DNA from: Klebsiella sp. BIGb0407
GTDB lineage: Bacteria > Pseudomonadota > Gammaproteobacteria > Enterobacterales > Enterobacteriaceae
Length of the DNA stretch: 64,000 bases
Reading direction: 5' to 3'
Assembly (NCBI RefSeq): GCF_024807845.1
Contig: NZ_JANUEQ010000006.1
Coordinates: forward strand, 1 to 64,000
The translations under genes were made by a program, and so were the position numbers. Below the pieces are notes generated by a model. It was not told where the DNA came from, did no database searches, and worked only from the letters and a program-made list of their open reading frames with translations. Within the stretch, counting starts at the first letter, position 1. Each line of letters starts with the position of its first letter. This document shows positions 19,069-28,807 of this stretch, in pieces.

Positions 19069-20460
19069 TTATTTTGAGGATTTACGACCATAAACGGCCC
19101 AGGTAACGACAACACAAACGATATAGAACACGAGGAAGATTTTCATCGCACCGGCAGGAGAGCCGGTTAACGCTAGTGAAGTACCGAACGCTTTAGGAAT
19201 GAAAAACCCACCAATAGCACCAATCGCTGAGATAAAGCCAAGTGCTGCGGCAGTATCGGTTGCGGCTTCACGCTGGGCTTGTTCATCGCTTCCACCCAGG
19301 GCTTTTACGCGATCTATGGTCAGTTTGCGGAAGATAACCGAAATCATCTGGAAGGTAGAGCCGCTCCCCAGACCGGCGGTCAGGAACAGCATCAGGAACA
19401 CCGCGAAGAAGGCAATAAAATGGCCGCCAACTCCGTTGTTCGGCAGCGTCGCGAAGAGCAATGCGCTGAAAATGGCCATAAAGATAAAGTTGATTAGCGA
19501 GACTTTCATGCCACCGAAGCGGTCTGAAATGGCTCCGCCGAAAGAGCGCGCCAGGGCGCCAAGCAGCGGGCCGAAGAAAGCAAAATGCAGAATATCAATA
19601 TCGGGAAACTGGGTTTTTGCCAGCATCGCAAATCCGGCAGAGAAACCAATAAACGAGCCAAAGGTTGCCAGATAGAGCGCGCCCATAATCCACAAATGCG
19701 CACGTTTAAGAACCGGTAACTGCTCTTTTAACGATGCTTTGACGGTAGCCAGATCGCTCATACCAAACCAGGCTGCCAGCGTACATATTGCCAGCGGTAG
19801 TACCCAGATCCATGCCGCGTTTTCAAGATATAGCTTTGTACCATCAGCCTGAGCGACACCCGTTCCGCCAAAGACGGCAAACATGGAAAGTGAGATAGCC
19901 AGCGGAGCAACCAACTGCATCACGCTCACGCCCAAATTACCCAGCCCACCGTTAATACCCAGTGCGCCCCCTTGTTTGGCTTTCGGGAAAAAGAAGCTGA
20001 TATTTGCCATGCTGGAAGCAAAGTTTGCACCCGCAAAACCACACAGCAACGCAATGATAATAAATACGCTAAACGGTGTATCCGGATTTTGTACTACCAC
20101 GCCTAACCACACACAGGGAATGATCAGGATCCCGGTGCTGAATGCCGTCCAGCGACGACCGCCGAATATCGGGATCATAAAAGAGTAAGGTACCCGCAAC
20201 AAAGCACCCGATACCGAGGGCAGTGCGGTCAGCAGAAAAAGCTGATCGGTAGCGAAGTTAAAACCGGCTTTATTCAGATTGACCGCAACGGCGCTGAATA
20301 GCATCCAGACACAGAACGAGAGCAATAAACAAGGAACGGAGATCCATAAGTTACGACGGGCAATACCCTGTCCCTTACTTTGCCAGAATGCAGGATCTTC
20401 TGGTTTCCATTCGGTGATAAGAGATCCCGTATTTTGGCGACTACCGGGTGACTGAGACAT
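19069..20460 (-). CDS. narK: Nitrate/nitrite antiporter NarK
   Basis: A 463-residue, 12-helix MFS transporter (E. coli NarK 463). It opens with the NarK-specific ITEWKPEDPAFWQSKGQGIARRNLW; nitrate signature segments GFAGANFASSMANISFFFPKAKQGGALGINGGLGNLGVS and GSGSTFQMISVIFRK are intact. It imports nitrate in exchange for nitrite produced by NarGHI. ATG 20460 follows GAGG at good spacing; the GTG two codons earlier lies inside that ribosome site and is rejected. It has its own FNR-box promoter and terminator. Confidence 0.97.
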   Translation of the reverse strand: MSQSPGSRQNTGSLITEWKPEDPAFWQSKGQGIARRNLWISVPCLLLSFCVWMLFSAVAVNLNKAGFNFATDQLFLLTALPSVSGALLRVPYSFMIPIFGGRRWTAFSTGILIIPCVWLGVVVQNPDTPFSVFIIIALLCGFAGANFASSMANISFFFPKAKQGGALGINGGLGNLGVSVMQLVAPLAISLSMFAVFGGTGVAQADGTKLYLENAAWIWVLPLAICTLAAWFGMSDLATVKASLKEQLPVLKRAHLWIMGALYLATFGSFIGFSAGFAMLAKTQFPDIDILHFAFFGPLLGALARSFGGAISDRFGGMKVSLINFIFMAIFSALLFATLPNNGVGGHFIAFFAVFLMLFLTAGLGSGSTFQMISVIFRKLTIDRVKALGGSDEQAQREAATDTAAALGFISAIGAIGGFFIPKAFGTSLALTGSPAGAMKIFLVFYIVCVVVTWAVYGRKSSK

Positions 20461-20519
20461 AAACACCTCAAAAAGTGTGGGTAAATATCGCCACCTTAGG
20501 TGCTAATCGGGAATTAAAA

Positions 20520-20533
20520 TTGATGTGAATCAA
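20520..20533 (-). promoter_or_regulatory. FNR box of the narK promoter
   Basis: TTGATGTGAATCAA, a perfect FNR consensus, centred 66 bases before the narK ATG. Class II geometry puts the start point near 20485. It lies in the narK-narX divergent spacer of 308 bases, which contains no gene. Confidence 0.88.
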
Positions 20534-20661
20534 GGGACAAATCATCAGATTAACGGCTGAAAAAGGGCCGTCATTCTTTATGAGTAATACAAAAGATGGA
20601 AAATACTGTGCCTTTTCACATAACTGAAGGAGACTCACTGTCGGTTTGTATCTTGATACAC

Positions 20662-20703
20662 TACCTCTGGCAATTAGTGAGTAATCCTTACTGAGTATGG
20701 GTA
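20662..20703. promoter_or_regulatory. Candidate NarL heptamers between narK and narX
   Basis: TACCTCT at 20662-20668 and ATGGGTA (TACCCAT on the minus strand) at 20697-20703 fit the TACYYMT NarL/NarP heptamer. They lie 130-175 bases upstream of the predicted narK start point and just before narX, consistent with nitrate activation of narK and autoregulation of narXL. Short motif, so only a candidate. Confidence 0.5.
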
Positions 20704-20768
20704 TACTCCGACTAATGTCCGAGAATGTCTGGATTGGCTTTCCCTTATGCCCTGGAGCTCTTCTGTTA

Positions 20769-22553
20769 ATGCTTAAACGTCTGTTATCGCCGCTCACTCT
20801 GTTTAACCAGCTAGCCTTAATTGTGCTGGTGCTGGCGCTGCTGGGTGTCGCGGGAATGAGTCTTTCCGGCTGGCTGGCTCAGGGTATTCAGGGGAATGCA
20901 CACGCGATCAATAAAGCCGGATCGATGCGTATGCAAAGCTATCGTCTGCTGGCTGCCGTGCCTCTGAGTGAGAAAGATAATGCCCTGTTAGAGGAGATGG
21001 AAAAGACCACGTTTAGTACCGTTCTTCAAGCTGCAGCAGAACAGGACTCTCAGCAAGACAGATTGATGGCACTGCAACGTTACTGGCGTGAAGAGCTTGA
21101 TCCTGCTCTACGGCAAGCGAAAAATATAGAGCAAGTCAGATCACACGTCACTGATTTTGTCGGCAGAATCGATCTGTTAGTGACGAGTTTTGATCGTATG
21201 ACCGAGTCACGTCTGTTGCGTATAGTTCAGCTCCAGCTGGGTATGGCGGTGTTGATGGGATTGCTGATTATTTTTACCGTTATCTGGTTATATCAGCGAT
21301 TAATACGCCCCTGGCGAGAATTACTGGCAACCGCAAAGGCTATCGGGCAACGGGATTTCACTCATCGGGTGAAAATCCGCGGGCGTAATGAGATGGCGAG
21401 CTTAGGGATTGCCTTAAACAGTATGTCTGCGGAGCTGGCCGCAAGTTATGCCAGTCTTGAGCAACGGGTGAGTGAGAAAACCATCGGGCTTGAGCAAAAA
21501 AACCAAATACTGTCTTTTCTTTATCAGGCTAACCGACGTCTGCATTCGCAGGCTCCGTTGTGCCAGCGTTTATCTTCAGTACTGAGTGAATTAGAGCATT
21601 TAACCCCGCTACAAAATACCGAGCTGCGGGTTTATGAGTATGAAGATGAAGAGAGTTATGAAGAATATACTTATCAGCCAGACAGCAAATGTGCGATCCG
21701 GAGCTGCACGCTCTGCCCCCGTGAAACAACCCTACCCGTTGGCGAAACCGTGGTGCAAAAGTTTCGTCTGGCCGATAACCATACCCAGTATGGCCTGGTA
21801 CTTGCCCTTTTACCGCAAGGCTATACGTTGACCCGTGATGAGCAGCAGCTGATTTTAACCCTGATGGAGCAGTTGACCGTAACCCTGGCTTTAGAGCGTC
21901 AGTTTGAACGTAAGCAGCAGCTAATGGTCATGGAAGAACGTTCAGCGATTGCCCGGGAACTGCACGACTCTATCGCACAATCGCTTTCTTGCCTGAAAAT
22001 GCAGGTCAGTTGCCTGCAAATGCAAAGTGAAAAACTACCCACAGAAATGCAGGCACTACTAGGGCAAATGCGTAATGAACTGAATACCTCGTGGCTGCAA
22101 TTGCGGGAATTACTGACGACCTTTCGGCTACAGTTGACTGAGCCGGGCCTGCGTCCGGCACTGGAAGCCTGTAGCCGGGAATTTAGTGAAAAACTGGGTT
22201 TCGCAGTCAGCCTTGATTACCAGGTTCCACCGAACCGGGTTCCTTCACATCAGGCGATTCACTTAGTGCAAATTGCCCGGGAAGCGCTTAATAATAGCCT
22301 GAAACATGCTGGTGCCACCGCCTGTGGTATTAGCGTTATATATAATAATAACCAAATAACATTAACCCTATGGGATAATGGTCGGGGTATACCCGGCAAC
22401 GGTGAACGGCAGAATCATTACGGAATGATTATTATGCGCGATCGTGCACTTAGCCTGAAAGGTGATTATCAGGTGGGCACGCGTCCGGGTGGAGGCACCC
22501 AAATCATCGTTAATTTTCATCCCGAAATACCCACAGGAGCAGGTAATGAGTAA
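20769..22553 (+). CDS. narX: Nitrate/nitrite sensor histidine kinase NarX
   Basis: A 594-residue kinase (E. coli NarX 598). [20 protein letters not shown] begins the first membrane helix; the periplasmic nitrate-binding P-box is [19 protein letters not shown] near 45-65. A second helix (near 155-178) is followed by HAMP, a central cysteine-containing module ([11 protein letters not shown]), the HisKA_3 phospho-acceptor [13 protein letters not shown] near 398 and the HATPase ([15 protein letters not shown]). ATG 20769 matches the E. coli start; the in-frame codons from 20697 are excluded. It overlaps narL by 8 bases. It phosphorylates NarL in response to nitrate. Confidence 0.96.
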   Translation: MLKRLLSPLTLFNQLALIVLVLALLGVAGMSLSGWLAQGIQGNAHAINKAGSMRMQSYRLLAAVPLSEKDNALLEEMEKTTFSTVLQAAAEQDSQQDRLMALQRYWREELDPALRQAKNIEQVRSHVTDFVGRIDLLVTSFDRMTESRLLRIVQLQLGMAVLMGLLIIFTVIWLYQRLIRPWRELLATAKAIGQRDFTHRVKIRGRNEMASLGIALNSMSAELAASYASLEQRVSEKTIGLEQKNQILSFLYQANRRLHSQAPLCQRLSSVLSELEHLTPLQNTELRVYEYEDEESYEEYTYQPDSKCAIRSCTLCPRETTLPVGETVVQKFRLADNHTQYGLVLALLPQGYTLTRDEQQLILTLMEQLTVTLALERQFERKQQLMVMEERSAIARELHDSIAQSLSCLKMQVSCLQMQSEKLPTEMQALLGQMRNELNTSWLQLRELLTTFRLQLTEPGLRPALEACSREFSEKLGFAVSLDYQVPPNRVPSHQAIHLVQIAREALNNSLKHAGATACGISVIYNNNQITLTLWDNGRGIPGNGERQNHYGMIIMRDRALSLKGDYQVGTRPGGGTQIIVNFHPEIPTGAGNE

Positions 22554-23196
22554 TCCAGAAGCCTCAACTATTTTGCTGATCGATGATCATCCTATGCTGC
22601 GTACCGGCGTTAAACAACTGATTAGCATGGCCCCCGATCTGCAGGTTATCGGCGAAGCAGGAAACGGTGAGACAGGCGTACAGCTTGCTGAAGAACTGGA
22701 TCCGGACTTGATTTTGCTCGATCTCAATATGCCCGGTATGAATGGCCTTGAAACGCTCGACAGACTGCGAGAAAAATCGCTGTCAGGCTGTATTGTGGTA
22801 TTTACCGTCTCAAATCATGAAGAAGATGTGGTTACTGCCCTGAAAAGAGGCGCCGATGGCTATCTTTTGAAAGATATGGAGCCGGAAGAGTTACTTAAGG
22901 CATTACAGCAAGCGGCTTCAGGGGAGATTGTTTTAAGCGAGGCGTTAACGCCGGTGCTGGCCGCAAGCTTGCGGGCCAACCGTGCGACATCTGACCGGGA
23001 TGTGAATCTGCTCACCCCGCGTGAGCGCGATATTCTGAAACTTATCGCGCAGAGTTTGCCCAATAAAATGATTGCCCGCCGCCTGGATATTACTGAAAGC
23101 ACGGTAAAAGTTCATGTGAAGCATCTGCTGAAAAAAATGAAACTCAAATCCCGTGTTGAAGCCGCGGTATGGGTGCATCAGGAACGTATTTTTTAA
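22546..23196 (+). CDS. narL: Nitrate response regulator NarL
   Basis: A 216-residue response regulator, identical in length to E. coli NarL. Receiver domain: acidic pair in IDDHPML, phospho-acceptor Asp in [15 protein letters not shown], Lys in [10 protein letters not shown]-terminal LuxR-type helix-turn-helix: [46 protein letters not shown] 22546 sits behind CAGGAGCAGG and overlaps the narX stop. It is the activator expected to act on narK and narG and the repressor of alternative respiratory genes. Confidence 0.97.
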   Translation: MSNPEASTILLIDDHPMLRTGVKQLISMAPDLQVIGEAGNGETGVQLAEELDPDLILLDLNMPGMNGLETLDRLREKSLSGCIVVFTVSNHEEDVVTALKRGADGYLLKDMEPEELLKALQQAASGEIVLSEALTPVLAASLRANRATSDRDVNLLTPRERDILKLIAQSLPNKMIARRLDITESTVKVHVKHLLKKMKLKSRVEAAVWVHQERIF

Positions 23197-23210
23197 CCTT
23201 TGCCAGAATA

Positions 23211-23927
23211 TTAAAACGGACGCTGGGCAGGTATTGCCAGCTCCGTCAGATATGACTCATCAATAATTTGTATCCTGTCTTTATCCATGCCAATCAATCC
23301 TTTTTGTCGCCAGCCAGAAAACAGACGGCTGAGCGTTTCATAGCGAATACCTAATTTTGTGGCTAACTGCCCGCGTGACAGGGGCAGCACGACATCATCG
23401 GATTGCTGACGGCGTTTGAGATCAAGCAAATAAGCCGCCAGACGCTGCTCCGCGGTACTGGAGGTCAGCCAGTCAATATGGTTAATATTTTCATAGAGCT
23501 GCAAGCTAAACCGTGATAATAGCTGAACCATAATGGTCGGGCAGGCATGGCACAATGACAAAATAGCCTGCTTCTCCAGCATCAGGGCGCTACTCTCGGT
23601 ATGTGCCCGCAGACTCATCGGGAATCGGTTATGGGGCATAAATACCGCAGCAATAGCCACCAAATCTCCCGGAGTAAACATCCCAAAGACTTTTTCTTCG
23701 CCTGACCAGGTATGGCGCAACACGTCAATTTGCCCGGTAATAATTAACGGGCAGGCTTTGACTTCCTCGCCTTCACGGTTAATCAGTTCCCCTGCCGCAA
23801 ATTCATGCCAGGTGCTCGTCCTGAGAAGCACGTTCAAGTCATCATCTTTTACTGTCTTAAAGAGCGGGCAGGATCTGAGAACTGCCATAAATTGTGCAGG
23901 GGGAAGGGGCTTTGTGACAAATGTCAT
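23211..23927 (-). CDS. Crp/Fnr-family transcriptional regulator
   Basis: A 238-residue regulator. A cyclic-nucleotide-binding-type beta barrel (about 20-130, with GMFTPGDLVAIAAVF) is followed by a dimer helix and a winged helix (LSRGQLATKLGIRYETLSRLFSGWRQKGLI). It has cysteines (RSCPLF, ACPLI, LCHACP) but not the spaced N-terminal four-Cys set of FNR, so a canonical 4Fe-4S cluster is not obvious; NO- or haem-sensing Dnr-type function is possible. GAGGAAAG precedes ATG 23927. It ends 14 bases from narL (convergent) and is divergent from the cupin-methyltransferase pair, which it may control. Exact ortholog not recognised. Confidence 0.85.
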   Translation of the reverse strand: MTFVTKPLPPAQFMAVLRSCPLFKTVKDDDLNVLLRTSTWHEFAAGELINREGEEVKACPLIITGQIDVLRHTWSGEEKVFGMFTPGDLVAIAAVFMPHNRFPMSLRAHTESSALMLEKQAILSLCHACPTIMVQLLSRFSLQLYENINHIDWLTSSTAEQRLAAYLLDLKRRQQSDDVVLPLSRGQLATKLGIRYETLSRLFSGWRQKGLIGMDKDRIQIIDESYLTELAIPAQRPF

Positions 23928-24074
23928 AGGTCTTTCCTCTCAGAGCGGCCAGAATAGACTGTAAATAATAACCAATCGCATTAACAATGTATCTCACCAT
24001 TTCGTATTAAGTGCAGCCGCTGAGGCCATGTGAACCCGCTGAATATTGCCCTATAAACTTTAAGGATGCTTATT

Positions 24075-24422
24075 ATGAATACCAATACGATTACACCTGC
24101 AGAAGCCCTGACGATTACAAGCTTAGTGAATTATACCGAGCAGGGGATTGCCAGCCGTGTTCTTGCCAGAAATGGTGGCGGTAATATTACGCTGTTTGCC
24201 TTTGATAAAGGCCAGTCGCTGTCTGAACATAGTGCACCATTTGATGCCATTGTGATGGTTCCTGAAGGCTCGCTTATCCTGACCATTGCCGGTAAACCCG
24301 TTCTGACCAAGCCCGGGGATATCGTGCGTATGCCTGCCAATATCCCGCATGCTGTTGATGCGCCTGAGCAGGCCAAAATGCTGCTGGTGATGTTACGTGA
24401 ACCAGAGAAAAAACAGGATTAA
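24075..24422 (+). CDS. Small cupin-domain protein
   Basis: A 115-residue single-domain cupin. The two motifs are FAFDKGQSLSEHSAPFDAIVMVPEG and KPGDIVRMPANIPHAVDAPE; the His in SEH and IPH are plausible metal ligands. ATG 24075 is used since TAAGG at 24061-24065 is well spaced from it, while the in-frame ATG at 24066 abuts that site. Three bases from the methyltransferase gene and divergent from a Crp/Fnr regulator, so it belongs to a small redox- or nitrogen-oxide-linked unit by location. No enzymatic role can be assigned. Confidence 0.85.
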   Translation: MNTNTITPAEALTITSLVNYTEQGIASRVLARNGGGNITLFAFDKGQSLSEHSAPFDAIVMVPEGSLILTIAGKPVLTKPGDIVRMPANIPHAVDAPEQAKMLLVMLREPEKKQD

Positions 24423-24425
24423 ATC

Positions 24426-25196
24426 ATGGACACCACCAATACAGGTCATGAAGCCGGACACAAATTTTTAGCGCGTCTGGGGAAAAAGCGTTTACGCCCT
24501 GGCGGACGTATTGCCACCGAATGGTTGTTATCCCACAGCGGCTTGCAGCCTGACAGTCAGGTATTAGAAATTGCCTGTAATATGGGTACCACGGCGATTG
24601 AAATTGCCCAGCGTTTTCAGTGCCATATTACCGGGATTGATATGGATAAGCAGGCGCTGACGAAGGCCCGCACCAACATTCTCTCCCATGGGCTGTCTAA
24701 TCTGATTACCGTGCAGGAAGCCGATGCCTCAAAGCTGCCGTTTCCGGATAATCACTTTGATGTGGTCATCAATGAAGCCATGCTGACGATGTATGCCGAT
24801 AAAGCCAAAGCCCGTTTGTTGCAGGAATATTTTCGCGTGCTGAAACCGGGTGGACGTCTGTTGACCCATGATATTGCTCTGACAGAACCGCGAGAAGATA
24901 ATGATGTCAGTCAGAAAATGCAGGCTGCCATCCAGGTGAAAGCCCAGCCTATGCCTACCGAGGCCTGGGTTACACTGTTCCGTACTGCGGGTTTTCATGA
25001 TGTCAGCCACTCAGAAGGGATGATGACTCTGATGACGCCCAGGGGCATGTTGCATGATGAAGGGTTGATAGGTACGTTAAAAATCATCCGCAACGCGCTT
25101 AAAGCAGAAAATCGCCCACAGTTTTTAAGAATGTTTCGCCATTTTCGACAGAACCGTAACCGGTTGAGATATATCGCGGTAGTGAGTACTAAATGA
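24426..25196 (+). CDS. Class I SAM-dependent methyltransferase
   Basis: A 256-residue Rossmann methyltransferase. SAM motif I is VLEIACNMGTTAIEIAQ near 40, motif II acidic turn ITGIDMDKQAL near 65, then DASKLPFPDNHFDVVINEAML near 100 and RVLKPGGRLLTHD near 140. It resembles small-molecule (UbiE/arsenite-type) methyltransferases, but no diagnostic Cys set for arsenic is present. Co-transcribed with the cupin gene (3-base gap). Substrate unknown. Confidence 0.85.
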   Translation: MDTTNTGHEAGHKFLARLGKKRLRPGGRIATEWLLSHSGLQPDSQVLEIACNMGTTAIEIAQRFQCHITGIDMDKQALTKARTNILSHGLSNLITVQEADASKLPFPDNHFDVVINEAMLTMYADKAKARLLQEYFRVLKPGGRLLTHDIALTEPREDNDVSQKMQAAIQVKAQPMPTEAWVTLFRTAGFHDVSHSEGMMTLMTPRGMLHDEGLIGTLKIIRNALKAENRPQFLRMFRHFRQNRNRLRYIAVVSTK

Positions 25197-25212
25197 TCGG
25201 TGAAGAGATAAT

Positions 25213-25238
25213 ATGACGGGTTTATTTAAACCCGTCAT
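25213..25238. terminator. Hairpin between convergent methyltransferase and araC-type genes
   Basis: ATGACGGG (25213-25220) pairs perfectly with CCCGTCAT (25231-25238), with the inner TTTA/TAAA extending the stem. It can act for both directions. Confidence 0.7.
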
Positions 25239-25260
25239 AGGTTAAGCCCTGGCTCATTTT

Positions 25261-25626
25261 TTATTTCAATAAACGCATTTTTTGCTCATCAGATAGCCGC
25301 CTGACTTCTCCCGGATTCAAACCAATATAACCTTTCAGAGCGCGGGTGAAGGTTTGCTGGGATTCATATCCATACTGAAGGGCGATAAAAATGATCGGGT
25401 CATTGCCTTTAATTAATTCAATAATCGCCTGATCTAATCGGGTATTTTTTATATAGCGGCCCAGCGTAATACCGGTGTGCTTTTTAAACATGCGCTGAAA
25501 GTGCCAGCGCGAAAATCCGGCGCGTTCGGCAACCAGATAAATGCTGATAGGTTTATCCGGTTGTTGAGCAATCCACCTGAACAGCTCATCAACAATATTC
25601 TGATGAAAATTATCTACTGATGCCAT
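25261..25626 (-). CDS. Single-domain AraC-type activator (MarA/SoxS/RamA-like)
   Basis: A 121-residue protein consisting only of the two helix-turn-helix units of AraC regulators: ISIYLVAERAGFSRWHFQRMFKKHTGITLGRYIKNTRL and IIFIALQYGYESQQTFTRALKGYIGLNPGEVRR. Size and lack of an effector domain match MarA, SoxS, RamA and RarA, which act by abundance and switch on efflux pumps. It lies 49 bases downstream of the RND pump gene on the same strand, so it could be transcribed with the pump and feed back on it or on the wider mar/sox-type regulon. GGGGGA precedes ATG 25626. Confidence 0.88.
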   Translation of the reverse strand: MASVDNFHQNIVDELFRWIAQQPDKPISIYLVAERAGFSRWHFQRMFKKHTGITLGRYIKNTRLDQAIIELIKGNDPIIFIALQYGYESQQTFTRALKGYIGLNPGEVRRLSDEQKMRLLK

Positions 25627-25675
25627 AGGTTCCCCCAGATTGCGGGCATATTAGAAATATATGCCCGCAATAACA

Positions 25676-28600
25676 TTACGCTTTTTTACGGGTGAATTTT
25701 TCTACCATTTTCATCACTGAAAAGTAGAAAACAGGGACGAAGAAAATAGCCAGTATTGTGCCGCTTATCATTCCGCCAAATACTCCAGTACCGATAGCAT
25801 GTTGTGTCTCTGCGCTGGCCCCGCTGGCTATCACCAGTGGAACAACGCCAAGGGTAAATGCCAGAGAGGTCATCAGTATCGGACGCAGACGCATACGTGC
25901 AGCTTGCAGTGTGGACTCAAGCAGACCTTTGCCGCTTTCATGCATCTGTTTGGCAAACTCGACTATCAGGATGGCGTTCTTGGCTGAGAGGCCAATAATG
26001 GTAATCATGCCGACCTTAAAGAACACATCGTTCGAGAGATCGCGCATCATGATTGCCAGTACTGCTCCTAATAATCCCAGAGGTACCACCATCATGACAG
26101 ACAGTGGAACGGTCCAGCTTTCATAAAGCGCAGCCAGAACCAGGAAGACCACCAGCATTGAGAGCACCATCAGCATCGGCGCTTCTGAGGCTGACTGCTG
26201 TTCCTGCAATGACAGACCCGTCCACTCAATAGCAAATCCTTCTGGTAGCTGTTCTGCCAGTCGCTCCATCTCTTTCATGGCATCACCACTTGAATAGCCG
26301 GGTGCGGCACTACCGGTTACTTTAATTGCCTGATAGCCCTGATAACGTACCAGCTGTAACGGTGAGTTTTCCCATTTCGCCTGAACAAACTCGGAAAGGG
26401 GAACCATTCCTCCTGTGCCGTTGCGTACGTAGAGCTTAAGAATATCTTCCGGCTGCATGCGGAATGGCGCATCGGCCTGGACTATAACCTGCTGCATACG
26501 ATCGGCATTGGGGAAATCATTCACATACAGCGAGCCAATCGCGCCCGATAATGTCTGACTGATTTCATCAAATGCGACACCCAGGGCGAACGCTTTCTGA
26601 CGATCGATCTGCAGATTAATCACCTGGCCATCGGGTAAGCCATCAACATAAACCCCCTGAACTATCTGGCTACCGGCTGCCAGCTCAAGTAATTTATTGT
26701 TGGCCTGTTTAAGCGCCTCATAGCCTTTACCCGCGCGGTCTTCCAGACGCATAGCAAAACCGGAGGAGTTGCCCAGTTCATCAATTGCCGGAGGCATCAG
26801 GCTGTAGATTTCAGCCTCAGGATGTCCGTATAACGTCGTCATGACATGGCCGGATTCTGATGCCGAGGTTGCACCTTGACGCTGGTCCCAGTCTTTTAGC
26901 GTGGTAAAGGCCATCGCAGAGTTAGGCCCTGAGCCGGAGAAGCTAAACCCCATAACGGACAGGTTTGCGTTGATACCTTCTCTGTTCAGCACGGTACCTT
27001 CAAACTCTTTTACGACATCCAAAGTACGCTCTGATGTGGCATCAGAAGGTAACTGAATAGAGGTTATGAAGTAACCCTGGTCTTCTTCCGGCAGGAAGGC
27101 TCCGGGAATACTTTTCATGGTGAAAAACAGTAGCAGACAGAGCGCTGCATAGACCGCCAGCGAGCCCCCGGCACGTTTTAGCATGCGGGCGACGCCGTTT
27201 TCATAGCGGTCAGTCATCACTGAGAACTTGCGGTTAAACCAGCCGAAAAATCCTCTCTTCTGATGATGGTTTTTATCAATCGGCTTTAGCAGCGTGGCGC
27301 ATAATGCCGGGGTCAGGCTAAGGGCGAGGAAAGCGGAGAACAGAATTGAAACCGCCATCGACATAGTGAACTGACGGTAGATTGCCCCGACCGAACCGGT
27401 TGCCAGCGCCATAGGAATAAATACCGCACTGAGTACCAGCGTGATACCAATCACCGCACCGGTTATCTCCTTCATGGCTTTCTGGGTTGCTTCTTTCGGC
27501 CCCAGTCCTTCTTCGACCATGATTCGCTCGACGTTTTCCACCACGACGATGGCATCATCGACGATAATCCCGATAGCCAGAACCATACCGAACATAGTCA
27601 GTACGTTAATGGAAAAGCCGGACATCAGCATCACGGTGAATGTCCCGAGTAGCGCAATAGGGGCAACAATCGCAGGAATAAAGGTATACCTGACATTCTG
27701 TAAGAACAGATACATCACCAGGAAGACCAGCACCATGGCTTCAATAAACGTGTGTATTACTTTCTCAATCGAGACTTTGACAAAAGGCGTGGTATCAAAC
27801 GGAATGGTATATTCCATGCCTTGCGGCATCGCTTTACTCAAGTCTTCAAGGCGTAATTTAAGCTGCTCCGCGGTTCTCACCGCATTGGCTCCAGGTGCAA
27901 GCTGGATTGCTGCCCCGGTAGAGATATGTCCATTTTCCCGGGTTGAAAAGCCATAACTCTGTGGCCCTAATTCCACACGGGCGACATCAGAAAGTACCAC
28001 TCGGGAACCATCCAGATTTGATTTCAGGGTGATATTGCCAAATTCCTCAGGGGAGCCAAGCTGACCTTGAACCAGTAAAGGATAAGTGACCTGCTGTCCC
28101 TTTATGGCTGGTGAGTCGCCGGTTCTGCCCGGTGATATCTGGGTATTTTCTGCCGTTATCGCCCGGCTGATATCATTCACGGTCAGGCTGTACTGATTGA
28201 GCTTGACCGGGTCGACCCACACGCGCATGGCTTTTTCTGCCCCAAACAGCTGGACGCGACCAACACCCTCTACCCGACGTAACTCTTCCATCATATTACG
28301 GGAAAAGTAATCGCTTAAATCGCTATCTGACATCTCTCCCTGTTTTGAAGACAGCCCAATAATCATCAGAAACCCTGAGGATGAGGCTTCAACATTCAGG
28401 CCATTCTGGCGCACCACCTGAGGCAGTCTGGGTTCGACGATTTTAATCCGGTTTTGCACATCGACCTGAGCCAGTTCGGGATCGGTTCCTGGCTTAAAGG
28501 TCACGCTAATGGTCGCCTGCCCTGAGGTATCACTGCTTGACTCAAAGTAGAGCAGATTTTTAACCGAGGAGAGCTCACGTTCAATTAACGCGACCACGTT

Positions 28601-28777
28601 ATTGTTCATCATCTCAGGCGTCGAGCCGGGATAGGTGGCATAGATATTGACGCTGGGTGGTGCCACTGACGGATAGCGGGCAACAGGCAGTTTAGGGATG
28701 GCAAGGATCCCAAACAGCACGATAAAGATAGCGATAACCCAGGCAAAGACCGGGCGATTAATAAAAAACTGCGGCAT
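25676..28777 (-). CDS. AdeB-like RND multidrug efflux transporter
   Basis: A 1033-residue HAE1-family inner membrane pump with 12 helices and two large periplasmic loops. The N-terminus MPQFFINRPVFAWVIAIFIVLFG and the segments VGRVQLFGAEKAMRVWVDP, FDTTPFVKVSIEKVIHT, LGTFTVMLMSGFSINVLTMFGMVLAIGIIVDDAIVVVENVERIM (proton relay DD) are conserved. From memory it resembles Acinetobacter AdeB more strikingly than E. coli AcrB, and its regulatory neighbours (AdeRS-like) agree. It follows its periplasmic adaptor by 30 bases. No outer membrane channel gene is present, so it should use a TolC-type channel encoded elsewhere. Confidence 0.9.
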   Translation of the reverse strand: MPQFFINRPVFAWVIAIFIVLFGILAIPKLPVARYPSVAPPSVNIYATYPGSTPEMMNNNVVALIERELSSVKNLLYFESSSDTSGQATISVTFKPGTDPELAQVDVQNRIKIVEPRLPQVVRQNGLNVEASSSGFLMIIGLSSKQGEMSDSDLSDYFSRNMMEELRRVEGVGRVQLFGAEKAMRVWVDPVKLNQYSLTVNDISRAITAENTQISPGRTGDSPAIKGQQVTYPLLVQGQLGSPEEFGNITLKSNLDGSRVVLSDVARVELGPQSYGFSTRENGHISTGAAIQLAPGANAVRTAEQLKLRLEDLSKAMPQGMEYTIPFDTTPFVKVSIEKVIHTFIEAMVLVFLVMYLFLQNVRYTFIPAIVAPIALLGTFTVMLMSGFSINVLTMFGMVLAIGIIVDDAIVVVENVERIMVEEGLGPKEATQKAMKEITGAVIGITLVLSAVFIPMALATGSVGAIYRQFTMSMAVSILFSAFLALSLTPALCATLLKPIDKNHHQKRGFFGWFNRKFSVMTDRYENGVARMLKRAGGSLAVYAALCLLLFFTMKSIPGAFLPEEDQGYFITSIQLPSDATSERTLDVVKEFEGTVLNREGINANLSVMGFSFSGSGPNSAMAFTTLKDWDQRQGATSASESGHVMTTLYGHPEAEIYSLMPPAIDELGNSSGFAMRLEDRAGKGYEALKQANNKLLELAAGSQIVQGVYVDGLPDGQVINLQIDRQKAFALGVAFDEISQTLSGAIGSLYVNDFPNADRMQQVIVQADAPFRMQPEDILKLYVRNGTGGMVPLSEFVQAKWENSPLQLVRYQGYQAIKVTGSAAPGYSSGDAMKEMERLAEQLPEGFAIEWTGLSLQEQQSASEAPMLMVLSMLVVFLVLAALYESWTVPLSVMMVVPLGLLGAVLAIMMRDLSNDVFFKVGMITIIGLSAKNAILIVEFAKQMHESGKGLLESTLQAARMRLRPILMTSLAFTLGVVPLVIASGASAETQHAIGTGVFGGMISGTILAIFFVPVFYFSVMKMVEKFTRKKA

Positions 28778-28807
28778 AAAATATCCTGGATAAGAGTAAG
28801 GGTGAAA

